Positions 10,085 through 21,706 are shown, counted from the stretch's first letter. The stretch: 64,000 bases of DNA from Cavia porcellus (GCF_034190915.1 NW_026947490.1:68375494-68439493), one strand, 5' to 3'. The notes: a model not told the origin generated them from the sequence alone. Program-made: numbers and translations.

Positions 10085-11110
10085 AAAACCTATACAATGG
10101 TGAGATTATTTACACAAAATATGAATGAGCCAGAGATGAAGAGAGACAGAGACAGAGAGACACCAAGACACCCTGAAAGGAAGGAGCGGGGGAGAGGAGA
10201 GTTCACGGCGCTGAGGCAGCCCTTCTCAGGTCTAAGCCCTGGGGATAACTGCCTGAAAAACAGGGACACAGACTCCTGGGCATGGGTTGCGGCCAGGACA
10301 TGACAGTGAGCAGACACTGAGGTGGCCATGCAGCCCAGCATAGGGCTCCAGTTCACCTCTGGGGACAGTGCCCCTCACAGGCTCAGGTGGGCATGAGCCA
10401 GCCTGCTGGCAGGGGGGTCTGCCCCAGCGTCTGACCTTCCTAGACAGCTTCCTGGCTGGTGTCTCACCTGCTCGAAGGCAGAAGCTGTGGAAGTCCCACT
10501 GCATTATGCCTCCTGGCTTGGCTCCTGCTATCCCTGGGCCAGGGGTCCCTCTCGCCAACCCCAGGCTGACTGGCTGTGACAGTACTGGAAGCTGCTGCCT
10601 GCAGTCCCCTCCCCTGAGCCCTGAAGAGCCCCTGCCCTCCTCTACCTCAGTGGGCACAGGCATCTGGGCGCTCGTCTGTGTCTGTGCCTGCTCGGGCTTC
10701 CTTCAGGGTGAGAGTCCACCGACGCTGTTTTTATTTTAAGAATTTTGTCGCCTTCCCAGCCCTCAGTAGGTGTTACTCTGCACAGAACATGTTTAATTTT
10801 ACTTTATCGCTTTCCTTAGGCCAAGTGTTGTGATTGCTTTTATAATTAGACCCAATAGATTTTTATAATTAAATCTGTTCAGCTAATAAAAAAAACAACA
10901 GAAGAGTCTGAGATGGTAGGAAATAGCCCTTGACCAGCGTTTACATGCAGTCTCGTGTCGCTGTTTTAATAAAGGCAGCCCACGTTACAGTCCTCTTTAT
11001 GGGTGGTGGCCATTGCATTCCTGTGAAGGTGACATCAAGGCCCACTTTCTCGGGATACCTGCAGCATGTCTGGAAGATTCCTGCCGGTGCTTCTAGGGGT
11101 TGGTTAAAAA
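10085..11110. other. Unique sequence, no gene
   Basis: A purine-rich GAGACA stretch lies at 10137-10203, and a GC-richer segment at 10300-10720 has open frames on both strands (10232-10663 minus, 10368-10739 plus) with no domain. Confidence 0.4.
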
Positions 11111-11112
11111 CG

Positions 11113-11186
11113 TTTTGGTGCTGGGGGTGGAACCTAGGGCCTTCCATGTACAAGGCAAGTGCTCTAGCACAGAGCTCCATCCCTTA
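11113..11186 (-). mobile_element. ID/dID SINE half
   Basis: ttttggtgctgggggtggaa, 'cctagggccttccatgtacaaggcaagtgctctagcacagagct' is the antisense tRNA-derived SINE from the B-box end to the A-box end. No B1 follows on the right, so it is a monomer. Confidence 0.85.
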
Positions 11187-11189
11187 ATG

Positions 11190-12160
11190 ACCACATAGGT
11201 GGAACTTCTGTCTTGAAATGGACATGCTTACTTCTCTCTTTAATAAACCCTACATTGTTCTGATGTTTGCTCTCAGAAGTGGAAGGTACTTTAATTTATG
11301 TTTTTTAATTACTTGGCATGGTTTTGGGACTGCCTTCACAGCCTTTTTTGAAAAAAAAAATAGTGCAAGTGAGAAGAAGGAAAAATACCTTCTGAATTTA
11401 AGTACTTTTCAAATTTTCAGAGGAAACCTCATAAAGCAAATCCTCCTGGAAATGGGTGTAACTCTAACTGTGACCCACTAAGATAATGCTAATGTCTACT
11501 GTCTATTGAGCATAGCCAGGCACATTTGGAGCCTCTTGTAACCTTTTTGACAACACTCCATGATAGGAATTATTAATTCCCATTATAGAGACCCAAGGAA
11601 CCTGCCAACGTCTCCACCTAGGAAGGGGTGGCTGTGAGTCTGAGGTCCTTCCCAGGACATCCAAAATGAGCACCTGCCCTGCAGTGTCTTAGTGTTGACC
11701 AAAGGAACACTGTGAGAGGCGAGACTGGGGTCCCCTGAGTAGAGTGGGGGTCTTGGGAAGGGACAGAAAGCTAGACATGTGGAGCATCGCGCAGGGCTAG
11801 GTGACACTTGTGCCGACAGCCACTCCAACTGACCTGGGACTCAGAATGTCCCAAAGTGTGCAGAGCGTGGCAGATTCCTGAGGTACTGAGGAGCATAGGG
11901 CCAAGAGGAATGTCAGGGCCGGGCCCAGCCACTGCCACCCCCAGGCACGGCGTTTAACACTCACTGGCGAATTGTCTTGGTTTTCCCTGTAATCCTAGTG
12001 GCTTCCACAGTCCTATCCCCAATCCTGCTCCTCCTCCACTGGGTCTTTGAACAGGCTTTTTGAATTTCCCTTATCTGTCCACACAGCAGGCCGACACTGG
12101 TGTTATGATCTACTTTCTGGTTCAGATATGAAGAAAACAATAACCCCCTTGCTGGGAGCA
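11190..12160. other. Unique sequence with a MIR-like piece 11490-11600
   Basis: 'cactccatgataggaattattaattcccattatagagac' at about 11553-11592 follows the MIR words for 'ctatgaggtaggtactattattatccccattttacagatga'. No gene otherwise. Confidence 0.5.
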
Positions 12161-12164
12161 CAGA

Positions 12165-12345
12165 CACAGTTCTAGATCGCTGGGCTTGGACTGTAATTCA
12201 AGTTCGACTGTTGGCTAGTTGTGCAGTTTTAGACTAACGAGCTCACGGTGTCTGCTTCTGGAGTGGGACTGCTGTGGGCACAGAAACTTACTGGCACACA
12301 GCACACATGTAATAAGATCTTTGCTATTAGTATTCTCATTTCCAC
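12165..12345 (+). mobile_element. MIR SINE
   Basis: 'gcttggactgtaattcaagttc', 'gactgttggctagttgtgcag' and the later 'ctggcacacagcac' match, in order, the MIR 5' part (agcagtggttctcaa-independent core 'gactgtgtgacctt') and 3' 'cctggcacatagtag' words. Old and diverged. Confidence 0.55.
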
Positions 12346-12840
12346 ATCTGTGTCCACACAGGCCACGGCATGTGGTGGCTTTTGTTTTTGTACAATACCG
12401 AGTTACCCACCACAGCCTGTGTACATTCTTATGCCCCATGTAATATGTGTTGGAACTGTAATGAGACCCCAGGTGACTGAAGGTCTGCAGATAACTCACA
12501 GGAAACCCCTGCGGCCTAAATAGTCACAGCCTACACTGTGATGTGTGCTCTCTCCTTGCTGAGTTCCCCGATGGCTAACTTAGAAGACCGTTCAAGTCAT
12601 GAAAACGGTATGTGACTTCCTCACACAGCTGGGTCCACTGCTGTCAGCTAGTGACCCTGGACAGTGGTCACATGAGGTGCCCACTCTGAGCATCAGCTCC
12701 CACCCCAAGTGTCACCGTATTGCCCCTCAGTGGTGTTGCCTGGCAGAGCCATGCCCATATATGGATTTCTGGATTCTTCCACTTGCTCAGACGCTCTCCG
12801 CCCTAGGGCACTCAACGGGTTGGCAAGAGCTGCCAAAAGG

Positions 12841-12974
12841 TCAGGGCGTAGCTTATCAGCAGAGCATTGGTCTGGCGTGTGAGAGGCCTTCAGTTGGCCC
12901 CCAGTACCCTCCATACACACACGCACGTGCACACACTTGTGTGTGCACACACACGTACACATACACACATACAG
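12841..12974 (+). mobile_element. ID SINE with CA-rich tail
   Basis: 'agggcgtagcttatcagcagagcattggtctggcgtgtgagaggcc' followed by 'cccccagtacc' is the tRNA-derived SINE from the A box (tagcttatcagca) to the 3' end. The tail has turned into an interrupted CA repeat (12913-12974) with inserted GT and GC units, so the microsatellite was probably seeded by the SINE tail. Confidence 0.85.
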
Positions 12975-13556
12975 GAACTTTGGTGTTTCACTGGAATCAG
13001 AACTGAATTCTGTTTCAAGTGCAAACAAGTTCCTAAGGAGAAACAGAAGGTCAGCCTGACTTGTATGAGTCTGTTCAATGCTCAGATCTGGGATCTAGGG
13101 TCTCTGGTCAGATGGAAGGACGTCCTGTCACCGTTCACTCTCTGACACTAACAGGTTCTGCGGGGTATTTGTTGTATTAATTGTTCCCAGTAGCACCTTG
13201 GGATTTAGAGGCCAGGGTTCTTCTCACCACCCAACAGGGACGGGCTCGCCTGGTCAGTCTGCAGGATGCTTGGAGTGAAAACAGGCAGCTCCCCTCTCTG
13301 AACCATGAGCACCGACCTCGATAGCTGCCACCTGCCAGCATGGCCCAGGGCCCTCACTGGAGCAAATGTACTCAGAGGCTGCTTCTTGCGGTGGTAAGGT
13401 CCTCATATACAAAAGCACCCTAGTTCTGCTTTTTATTTTGTGTCACTCTTTTAAAAGTATTTTTCATAAGATGTTGCAAACATTCAGGAAAGCACAGAGA
13501 ATACATTAGACTCCTGTGTAACTGCCTTTAAGTTTAAACTCTTTATTTGCTTTAGA

Positions 13557-13558
<2 letters not shown>
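12975..13558. other. Unique sequence, no gene
   Basis: I see nothing recognisable; moderately GC-rich until 13400 and then AT-rich. Confidence 0.4.

Positions 13559-13607
<49 letters not shown>
13559..13607. repeat. (AG)n microsatellite
   Basis: About 24 uninterrupted AG units. They are followed to about 13672 by a degenerate purine stretch built of GACACAGA- and GATAGAGA-like units. Confidence 0.97.
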
Positions 13608-13611
<4 letters not shown>

Positions 13612-13809
13612 CAAAGATACAGAGAGACACAGAGATAGAGATAGAAAGACACAGAGAGAGACAGAGACAGAGCTCTCCGCCTTTGTACTCTCTTGCCTGG
13701 AAGTTTACAATCTGACAAAGTTGTACATCGCATTTGTTTCTTTTGACTACCTATGACTACAACTGCAGGGCGCACAGTTTTGTGTTTTAAGCCTTACAGA
13801 ACTGCGCCC

Positions 13810-13888
13810 GGAGCAGTGGTGGGTGGAGTTCAGCAGCACAGTGCTTGCCTAATGTGAACAAGTTCCAGGGTCCAACCCTCAGTGATAT
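13810..13888 (+). mobile_element. ID SINE
   Basis: 'gtggtgggtggagttcagcagcacagtgcttgcctaatgtgaac' then 'ccagggtccaaccctcagtg' follows the tRNA-derived SINE from the A box to the B box and 3' end. The A-rich tail is lost. Confidence 0.75.
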
Positions 13889-13889
13889 T

Positions 13890-15183
13890 CCTGCAGAAAT
13901 GCAACCAGAACTGAGTTTATCTTTTCCCAATTTATTTTTCATTCAACATCCTATCTTTGAAATGTATCCACATTCAGTCCATTTGTTAGAGTCCATCGAG
14001 ACCACAGAGCATTTACCTTTTCCCTTACTGAGAGACGAGTTCTTTTTGGACAAGTTCCCTCTTAGAAACACCCAGGCCTCTTCCTCAGTTTCCTGGTGGT
14101 TCCTCCATCTAACACCTCCTCATCCCGCACCTTCATTCCCTCCCCAGTTCCTTCAGGCTTTTACTCTGTGGCCACTAGAACTACCGGATATAATGCAAGA
14201 CATCCAGCTAAATCTGAGTTTCAAATAAAGAAATAATGCAGGACAAGTGTGTCCTAAGTATTGGATGTGCTATACTTACACTAACACCAATTTCACTTTC
14301 TGAGATTTACGTGGTAGTCTCGTGTTTTGACTGGCTAAGCCTGTGACTCCATTCATCACACTGTCAGAGTCATCTATCCTTGCATGTTTTAAAATATTTT
14401 AACCTCCTCCCCAATACTTCTAGTCTTTTTAAAATCTCCTTTAGTTTTCTTCACATCATGCATTACTAATTTATCTACAGTATGTTTCCCTTATTTACTA
14501 TATTTACTTCATGTTTTCCTCCTTGAAACGCAAGGCCCTTGCAGCAGGACCTTTGGTCGCTATGCCCCGTGCTGCACGCCTACCCCTAAGAGTGATCTGA
14601 GGTGCAGCGTGCGCTCGGTCCTTGTCTGCTGAGTGAGTGCGGGACCAGAGAGTGCCCGGCCGCCTCTCGCATGCCTTCTTCACACTCCGGAAGAGTGCCC
14701 TGTGGTAAACACTTGGAAATGGAATTGCTTTTCATAGTGTATCTTGTCAATTTGCTGTTCAAAATGATCGAACTCATTTCTATTACCATCAGCAATGCAT
14801 AGGAGTTATTATTTCCCAGAGCTCTTTACCTTTAAAAGTACAATAATTAAGATTTTTGAAGCAACTGTTGAAGCCAGCCAGAAGCCATAATACACAACTA
14901 GACTAGTAAACCACAACTAAGGAATTTTAATAAGCAGTCCTCCTTCAAAGAATGGATTCATTATTATGGGAAAGTCATAAGGCATAACAGTCATAAGCCA
15001 TAGTTTCTCATGTGTAAGAAAACAAACAAACAAAAAAAACTGGGCAAAATCCTCACTATCGCAGTAGTACCCAAGAGCCCACTGAAAAAATCTTAAAGAG
15101 AAGCCTCCTTGCTTATTCATTTATTTCCGTAGCTAAAAAGAAGGAAGTCAGAGCTAAGAATGGAAAGCGAGAACAGACACGAA
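13890..15183. other. Unique sequence; possible old repeat 14170-14290
   Basis: 'ctaccggatataatgcaagacatccagctaaatctgagtttcaaataaa' at 14180-14229 resembles an old interspersed repeat ending 'ggcatcctgtatttt...ctggcaaccct' when read on the other strand, but I cannot name it. The rest is unique, with no gene. Confidence 0.35.
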
Positions 15184-15228
15184 TCTCTTGATTTGCAAAG
15201 GGCTTAATGGAAAACTAATTTTTAAAAT
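15184..15228. repeat. 45-bp direct duplication, left copy
   Basis: Begins tctcttgatttgcaaaggg and ends aactaatttttaaaat. It differs from 16213-16257 at one base (ttaatgg here, ttgatgg there) over 45 bases. The flanks are unrelated on both sides. Confidence 0.9.
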
Positions 15229-15244
15229 TAGTCCCTGAGTATGA

Positions 15245-15345
15245 GCACGGGGCTGCGGGGCCCAGGGCACCATGCAGTGTTGGAGCACTTGGTCAGGGCC
15301 CAGGGCTCTGGGTGTAACCCCACCCCATGCACATGCATGACTATC
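15245..15345 (+). mobile_element. Possible worn ID-like SINE
   Basis: 'gggctgcggggcccagggcaccatgcagtgttggagcacttggtcagggcccagggctctgggtgtaacccc' has the layout of an ID element (tggagcacttg..., ccctgggt..aaccc) but a degraded A box. Low certainty. Confidence 0.35.
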
Positions 15346-15659
15346 ATCCTCAGAACCGCCAGACAGGTGAAACTCATATCAAAAGAGAAATTTTAATTAA
15401 GTTCTTTGATATAGAGATAGTCAATCTCTTTTAGGTTCAAAAGATGAACTTACGCTACTTGGTACATACAGAAAAGAAAAACCTCTGTGATCAAAGGATG
15501 GAGTAAAATTACACCTTTCAGTGTGTTTTTCTTAATACCTTTGTGAACAGTCATGAACCAGGTTGTGGTATATTGCAAAAGTGGCCACAACCCCACTCGG
15601 TCCTACACGCGGGCCATTTGTTATATGGCTGTGAATGATAGTGAACCATGAAATCCCTT

Positions 15660-16062
15660 TTTCCTTCTTCTCGATGTGGCCTGGTCCTCTGACTTGCATT
15701 GGCCAATAAAATGAAAAAGTAATAGCACTCCGATTCACACTGTAGGCCTCAAAAGATCTTTTACGCTTTCTGTCTGGTCCCTCGAGTCTCTGTCCAGCGG
15801 TGGTGTACAGGACCCGGGCCTGCCTGGCTGGAAGATGAGAGACCTGAGAACCAGAGCTGAGCAGGCCCATTTGTCCCAGGCTTGAAGAGTGGGCAGAGTC
15901 CGGCCAAGGTCTGCAACCCTGCCTGCATGACTTGCAGTGACCACCGAGGAAGGACATCCCTTGAACCCTCCCACATGACCACTCACACCACTGTATGCTA
16001 AGTAAATGCTGATTATTTTAAGCCACAGCCTTCTGGGACAATTTGTTACATAGCATGCTTAA
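15660..16062 (+). mobile_element. Old LTR-like or LINE-like mammalian repeat
   Basis: 'gacttgcattggccaataaaatg' at about 15690 and, about 300 bases later, 'taagtaaatgctgattattttaagccac' and 'acaatttgttacatagcat' follow an old mammalian repeat with the same start ('tgctttggccaatgaaatg') and end ('gtttgttacgcagcat') words. I am confident of the resemblance but not of the family name. The minus open frame at 15532-15957 runs through it and is not a gene. Confidence 0.5.
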
Positions 16063-16124
16063 TTGAAATGCAGGCTAACTTGCTATCCACTCTATAGGAA
16101 GCAGAATTGTTAATTTCTTCATCT

Positions 16125-16180
16125 CCTTCCCTCCCTTCCTCACTTCTTCCTTTCTTTCTTCCTTCTTCCTTATTTCCTCT
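16125..16180. repeat. Pyrimidine (CTTCC/CTTT) low-complexity tract
   Basis: Imperfect CTTC and CTTT units from the 'ttcttcatctccttccctccc' start to the 'ttccttatttcc' end. No SINE follows directly. Confidence 0.8.
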
Positions 16181-16212
16181 TGCTATATTTATGCTGGTGA
16201 CATTGATGAACA

Positions 16213-16257
16213 TCTCTTGATTTGCAAAGGGCTTGATGGAAAACTAATTTTTAAAAT
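16213..16257. repeat. 45-bp direct duplication, right copy
   Basis: 44 of 45 bases equal 15184-15228, same orientation, 1,029 bases apart. See the finding on this pair. Confidence 0.9.
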
Positions 16258-16259
16258 AA

Positions 16260-17180
16260 AATGTGCGAATGTTTTATTAAGCGCAACGTCACCCCTCACA
16301 AATAAACAATCATGTACACAACTGGGCACCCATCTGTGACAGACACGGCACCGTGTCAGACCAGCTCACTGTGTGCACGCACCAACGGCTGCAGCCTCCC
16401 TCATCAGGTCCCTGGGAATTCCATGATAAAAATCCAGTGACGCAAAAACCTGTCTTTTTAAAGGAAATATGTCAGAAAATGAAAACTGCCTCAAAATTTG
16501 ACTTTAAAAGCATAGCATTCTGAGCAATCCTTTGCCTCACCCAGGGACACATGACAGTTGAAGTTTTTAAACTAGAAAAGGATTGTTCACATTTTTCATA
16601 GAAAACAAACAGACTGAAAACCAAATAAATGACATTAATTCTTAAGAGGGGTTACGAAGATTTTTCTGAATCTGAACTTTTACAGTGCAGTGATCTGAGG
16701 CAAAGCTATGAGAGCTTCTTCCTGCATGTGGGAAGATCACTTTCCCCCATGTAAAGGCCTACAGAACATGAGGGTTGAGCCAGGAACAGAGCCTTTTGTA
16801 GCTCTCAGTATGGCTTACGCTATGCAAACCATGGTGTTGGGAGTAAAATTAAAAGAAGCACCCTTTTTTATATGCGGCACAGAAATCATCTTAGATTTCT
16901 AAGAGCTTAGAAGAGATTGCCTAATGGACCGGAGCTTAGTCTATGCATGAAGATACATTTGTGACATTTTCCCCTAGAAGCTTAAAGATGCACCACTGCT
17001 TGGGGCGACCAAGGAGCCTCCTTAGTGATCCTGCCAGCAGCACGGATAGCTGGAGAAAAAGTGGGCTTTGCCCCCCATATTTATAGTCTTCAGGTCCTCA
17101 AGAGGACGAGAGAGCAAAAGAGAGAAAGCTCTCTGGACACTGACTCTGACAGCTTTAGATTTCTTTCTCTTTTCTTTTCT
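16260..17180. other. Unique sequence, no gene
   Basis: Repeat-poor and AT-leaning. I recognise no family and no exon. Confidence 0.4.
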
Positions 17181-17181
17181 T

Positions 17182-17254
17182 GTTACTGGGAATTGAACCC
17201 AGGGCCTCTCCTTTGCCAGGCAGGTGCTGTGCCACTTTGCTATACTCCAGCCCA
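17182..17254 (-). mobile_element. ID/dID SINE half
   Basis: gttactgggaattgaacccagggcctctcc-type sequence then 'ccaggcaggtgctgtgccactttgctatactccagccc' is a complete antisense tRNA-derived SINE, with the B box spelled ttgaaccc on plus. A CTTTT tail lies to its left (17160-17181). Confidence 0.9.
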
Positions 17255-17451
17255 GTTTTGTTTTTCTAACTCAGCTGTTTTTTTTCTAAAATGAATAGAA
17301 AAATTCAAATATGCTTCATAGTTTTGTTTTTCTTTCATTTTTCTTGATAAGTTATTTCTATTTGATCAATGAACCCTTTAGATTATGGGAAATAACCCAA
17401 AATTTATGATGAATATAAAATGAACAGTAAGAGTAAAGGAAGCAAACTTAT

Positions 17452-17636
17452 AGCCAGGTTCAAAGCATTTAGCACATATCTGTAATCTCTGCTACTTGGG
17501 CAGCTGAGGCAGGAGGATCATAGATGTGATGTTAGCCTGGGCAACTAGTGTGACCTTACCTCAAAATAAAAAGTGAAAAGGGCTTAGGACATAGCTCAGT
17601 GATAGAGTACCCTTGGGTTCCATCTTTATTACTGGA
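17452..17636 (+). mobile_element. B1-dID dimeric SINE, near full length
   Basis: The B1 half runs from 'gccaggttcaaagcatttagcacatatctgtaatctctgctacttgggcagctgaggcaggagg' to 'gcctgggcaactagtgtgaccttacctcaaaa' (17452-17565). A short A-rich linker follows, and then the ID-like half 'gggcttaggacatagctcagtgatagagtacccttgggttcc' (17579-17625) and an A-rich end. The order B1 then ID-like half defines B1-dID. Confidence 0.9.
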
Positions 17637-17689
17637 AAAGAAAGAGTGAGAGCCAATCCTGCAATAGCGGCATTGGTGAGCATGAGAAA

Positions 17690-18045
17690 AAGTCAGAACC
17701 TGCAGACATTTGCAGTGGGGAGGGGACTGGGAATACATGACTAGGAAGGACAGAGTGAACATGAAACTCATGCCTCGGTATACAACCCAGAAAAAGGAAA
17801 CTTGCATCTGAATGTGCATGAAAACATTATTCCCTGCAGGCAAAAGAAGAAACAAGCCAAAACTCCACCACTCTGTGGCTGGATAGACAGGACGTGATCT
17901 CCCATATGGCAGAGAATTATTCAGCCCAAACAAGGGTCTGATATTGGCTGCAATATGGATGAATGCTGAGCATATTAGGTGAGATGAAAGCAATTGGTTA
18001 AAAAGTCAGCACTTGGTGGGGGTTAGGGACAGCAACTGAGTGGGA
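17690..18045 (+). mobile_element. L1 (L1M-type) 3' end fragment
   Basis: 'ccagaaaaaggaaacttgcatctgaatgtgcatgaaaac', 'caagccaaaactccacc', 'atggcagagaattattcagccc', 'gcaatatggatgaatgctgagcatattaggtgagatgaaag' follow, in order, the conserved end of L1 ORF2 and start of its 3' UTR in old mammalian L1s ('gaatattattcagc', 'gaaataagccag'). The frame is broken; it is a dead fragment, and the minus open frame 17556-17993 across it is not a gene. Confidence 0.75.
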
Positions 18046-18049
18046 CCTC

Positions 18050-19915
18050 ATTCACCTAGTGTCACATGATCCGGGGCTCCATACTCTGCACTGCAAAAAC
18101 AGAACAAGACGAAAGAGCACATATCATAACTGCGTTGATAGGAAGGAGCAGAATGGACGTCTATGTTCTCAGAAGTTGGGGACACCCCGCCTGCTTCTGC
18201 TCTTTGCCGGGACAGAGTATACTTTCCCAAGATTCACGAAATCCTTGTGGACAAGATGAAAACCAAGCCCTTACCCTAGACAGACCTAGGAATGGCTAAA
18301 TAACTCCAATAAAGAAGGTCAATTAATGAAACAATACAGCAGATAATGTATCCAATATGTACTGGGAGTCCTGATAGCAGCAGGATTATTGATAACATAA
18401 CCAATTAGTATTACTAACAGTGCCAAGAGTTAGCGACACTTGATAACATTAACTATAAATAAGTTACCATATCATCTGAGCAGAATTTCACTGGTCTCTT
18501 GTTCTGTGCCACAGCGCATGTGCCTGTTTAGGTACTGATAATGTTTTTATTAATCTCTTGACCAGATTTATGAAATCAAATGACAAAAATTTTTTAAAAG
18601 AGCTAAAAAAGCAGGATTCAAAGAGGTAAGACAACAGAGAGGATGGTTTGGACAAAATGAAATGGAAGTTTAACCAAAGCAGTTATATGTGTTCAGGATG
18701 AGAAAGTGGTATTTGTAGGATATATGTAAGGTAAGAAAATACAGAAAAAGTATTTTAAAAATCCTGAATTTTATTAACAAGTTGAATAGAAGCCAAAAGT
18801 GTGAGATGACAAGCCCCAAGGTGGTGTGACACAGGTACATGAAAACAGTCACAAGGGCTCTCATGACATTAACAGCACCAACATACCGTGGACATGTGGA
18901 GTACCACGTCCGCTTCACAGGCCATATCACATATTTGTAAACTCGGCTGTGTCAGGGTGACAGGGCTGGATGAGGCACTGTCTGAGGTCATGGTCATGTT
19001 TGGTCCCTGAAAGCACAACTCTGGCCAGGAATCAGGCTGTGCGAGTGCCCTGGGGAGTGGTTCTCTGGAGACTGGACATGCCATGAGCTGGTCCGTGGCA
19101 GGAGGGCTCTGTGCAGATGGGCAGGGCTGGGCAGTGGCTAAGGTGGGACAGACTGCTTGGTGGCTGCATGGAGCCCTCTATGCAGCTCAGGCAGCTAGCA
19201 AGGCCTGGCTTTCTGAGGTAGCGCTTGGTCTTGTGTTGGTGGGAACCCTGTTTCTTGGGGAGGGGACTGGCCTCCTGACCTCCGGGGTCCCTGCTGGCTC
19301 TTAGAGTCAGGGATCAGGCGCTGTGAACAAAGAGCCCCAGTAGGCTGGCTGGCTCCGCGCTGTGGTTCCCCACACTAGTAGTTTGTTTTCTGTGAACAAA
19401 CCCCATGTTGTCTGAACTGAAGCACTGCTGAGGGCAGGTGCCGGGAGAGGGGACCGTCCGGAGAGCGGCGGTCAGTGGTGCGAGGCCTCTGCAAGGTAGA
19501 AGCTGGTCTCTGGTGCCTGAGGCCCTGTGTGCTCTGCCGCTGTGCTTGGCCTCACACTTGGTCTTGGCCACTGTGTCCTTTGGGTTTCGTTACATCTTCT
19601 CCCTGAGGCCATGTCTTAGGACCCTCTTTCCACTCAGTCATCCAAATCAGCGCTGTAACCCGCCTGACCCCGCCGCAAACCTCTCCCTTGGCTCTGCACT
19701 GTGCTCCCTGCCTCTACGTCTGCTCTTGTGGCAAGAACTGCCCACTCATCTTCTGCATCTTGGGAATCCCAGCTCACATCAAGGCCTCTGTGCCCTGCAG
19801 GGAATGTCTCTCAGGGCTGTGGCTCCCTGGCTGAAGCATACGATCTGATCTGTGCCACCACTTGGTATGAAGGTCTTGCAGTCCCTCGGTGAAATGTCAG
19901 AGCAACTGCTGTGCC
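18050..19915. other. Unique sequence, no gene
   Basis: 18050-18900 is AT-rich. 19080-19850 is GC-richer, with a small CpG cluster at 19440-19490 that is too short for an island. The open plus frame 19438-19848 has no recognisable domain. Confidence 0.4.
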
Positions 19916-19924
19916 ATGTTAAAA

Positions 19925-20015
19925 AGAGGCACCGGAAGTGCAGAGTTATCCGAGGGTTCAGTGGCTAAGCAGGGATTCCAGCCTCCTGAGTCTGCTTCCA
20001 AACATCTGCGTTTTC
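19925..20015 (+). mobile_element. MIR SINE fragment
   Basis: 'gagttatccgagggttcagtggctaagcagggattccagcctcctgagtctgcttcc' follows the MIR 3' core words 'ggtcacacagctagtaagtggcagagccgggattcgaacccaggtctgactcc'. Confidence 0.7.
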
Positions 20016-20019
20016 CTCT

Positions 20020-21525
20020 CGCACCCAGGGCTTCTTTTGGGTCAACACACCTTGCTGAAACTATGTCAGAGTTTCAAGATATCTATGGATTCTTTTTTTA
20101 TTTTTCCTTGTTTCACAGGAATGGACAAACATTCCACTCCATTTCAAAACCCTGTTCCTAATCTTCCCTGTGTTTGACGCACACTGGGATTCAGTGCCTT
20201 TAAAATGAATACTCTGCCTTTGACAGATCTGCTTTTCAGGTTTTATACTTGGATCATTCTAAGTAGAAAAATTATTTCTATGGACCCAAGGAAGTCTTGG
20301 CTATCAAAACTGTTCTGTTTTTCTGTCAGTAGAGCAGAGGTGACTTGTACTTCTTGATCAAGACTCCACTCACCAAAACAAGGCTTTAGCCTGATGGACC
20401 CCAAGTTGGTGACCGCCAAGACGCCAAGCGGTTGTAGCATCATGTGTGGCAGGAGCGGCACCCAAGGGTGGGCTTTGAGGTCAGGAAGCAAGAATAGGCA
20501 AAGGCGAGAGGCAGGCTGCGGTGGCAGCTCCGCTCACAGGTTTCTCTTGTGTTGTGATGTTCATCGTAAATTTTATTGAATAATAAACATACACGGTGCT
20601 TTTATTCCCCCAGGGAGTGAAAGAAACCAATGAACCAAGAACTGTGCATACAAAACTGGAGAAAGCAACTCTGAGCGAGTCACAAACACCCTAGCACGGA
20701 CTTCCTCCATCCCAGTATGCAGATCCACACAGACAAGTCGCTCTTCACACTGCCTGGCAGAGGGACAGGAAATCCAGGCCATGGCTGGGTACCAGGGCTT
20801 GCAGGGGGCATGCCCTGGCCGAGTCCTTTAATAGGTCTCTGTTCCTTTGTTTTTTCGCCTAGGGGAAAGAGGACCATGCAGAGCACACAGCACCGCAGTG
20901 AACTTCAGGTAAGGGTGCAGGAGAGCTGCTGTAAGTTGTGAAGCCCTCCGCAGAAAGGGTCGCCATTACCTGGGGCGCAGGCCCCTTGCAAGGGTAAAAT
21001 TCAGCGGCCTGCCCTTTCAGAGGGTCCTGTCTGCAGTTGGCCCTCACCTCCTTGTCTCTGTCCCTGGATTTGTCTTTGATTCTACCCTGCTGTATGTCAT
21101 ACTTATTTGTCCACAGTGTATCGCTCTGCAATCTGCTGTGATTGCTGCAGAGTCTTGGTCTCAGTCTGTCTGGCTCTCTGTTGACGCCCAGAACCCCAGT
21201 AAGGTACATGCAAGCTGGATCAGGCCTTGCTGCAGATTCCACACTGTGTCTCAGTAAGCCCCGTTCCAGCCCTCTGTGAATATCAGGCACAGTGTCAGAG
21301 TGCATCAGAAATCCGAGCTTTAGAGACAGAAGCAAAAGATTGTGTCTTATTCGTTTCCTTAATTAGTTCTCACTGAGTGTCTACTTGCACAGAGATCAGG
21401 GCTCTGCTAAGTGTCTGTCATGAATGTCAGACAAGAACACTACAGAACAAAGCAAAATAGCTTTCTAACCGGCAACAACAGAAGACTTAACTAGACAGTT
21501 AAAGGTGTACCCAACCTACCTTTTT
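20020..21525. other. Unique sequence, no gene
   Basis: Contains a donor-like cttcag|gtaaggg at about 20905-20915 on plus and long open minus frames (20859-21335) without domains. There is no supporting exon structure. Confidence 0.4.
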
Positions 21526-21526
21526 A

Positions 21527-21668
21527 GATGGTACTAGGGGCATCACACCACTGAGCTACATTACCAGCCCTTCTTGTTCTTTCATTGTGAGACAATCTCA
21601 CGAAGCTGCCTAGGCTGGTCTCAAACTTGTGATTGTCCTGCCCTAGCCGGCCGAGTAGCTGTGATTAC

Positions 21669-21705
<37 letters not shown>
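21527..21705 (-). mobile_element. B1-dID dimeric SINE with internal TG expansion
   Basis: The antisense ID-like half is at 21529-21572 (gatggtactagggg, 'accactgagctacattaccagccc'; its middle is deleted). The antisense B1 follows at 21586-21672 ('gtgagacaatctcacgaagctgcctaggctgg' ... 'agctgtgattacag'). The B1 word 'aggtgtgtg' at its head has grown into a (TG)n tract. Confidence 0.88.
21671..21705. repeat. (GT)n microsatellite
   Basis: About 17 pure GT units, seeded inside the antisense B1 at its 'acaggtgtgtg' word. A further SINE-like scrap (tgctggggagaagcccagg) lies at 21758-21778. Confidence 0.97.

Positions 21706-21706
<1 letters not shown>

Noticed and set aside
19440..19490. Small CpG cluster (ccgtccggagagcggcgg)
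   Set aside because: Fewer than 60 bases and surrounded by CpG-poor sequence; too short for a promoter island.
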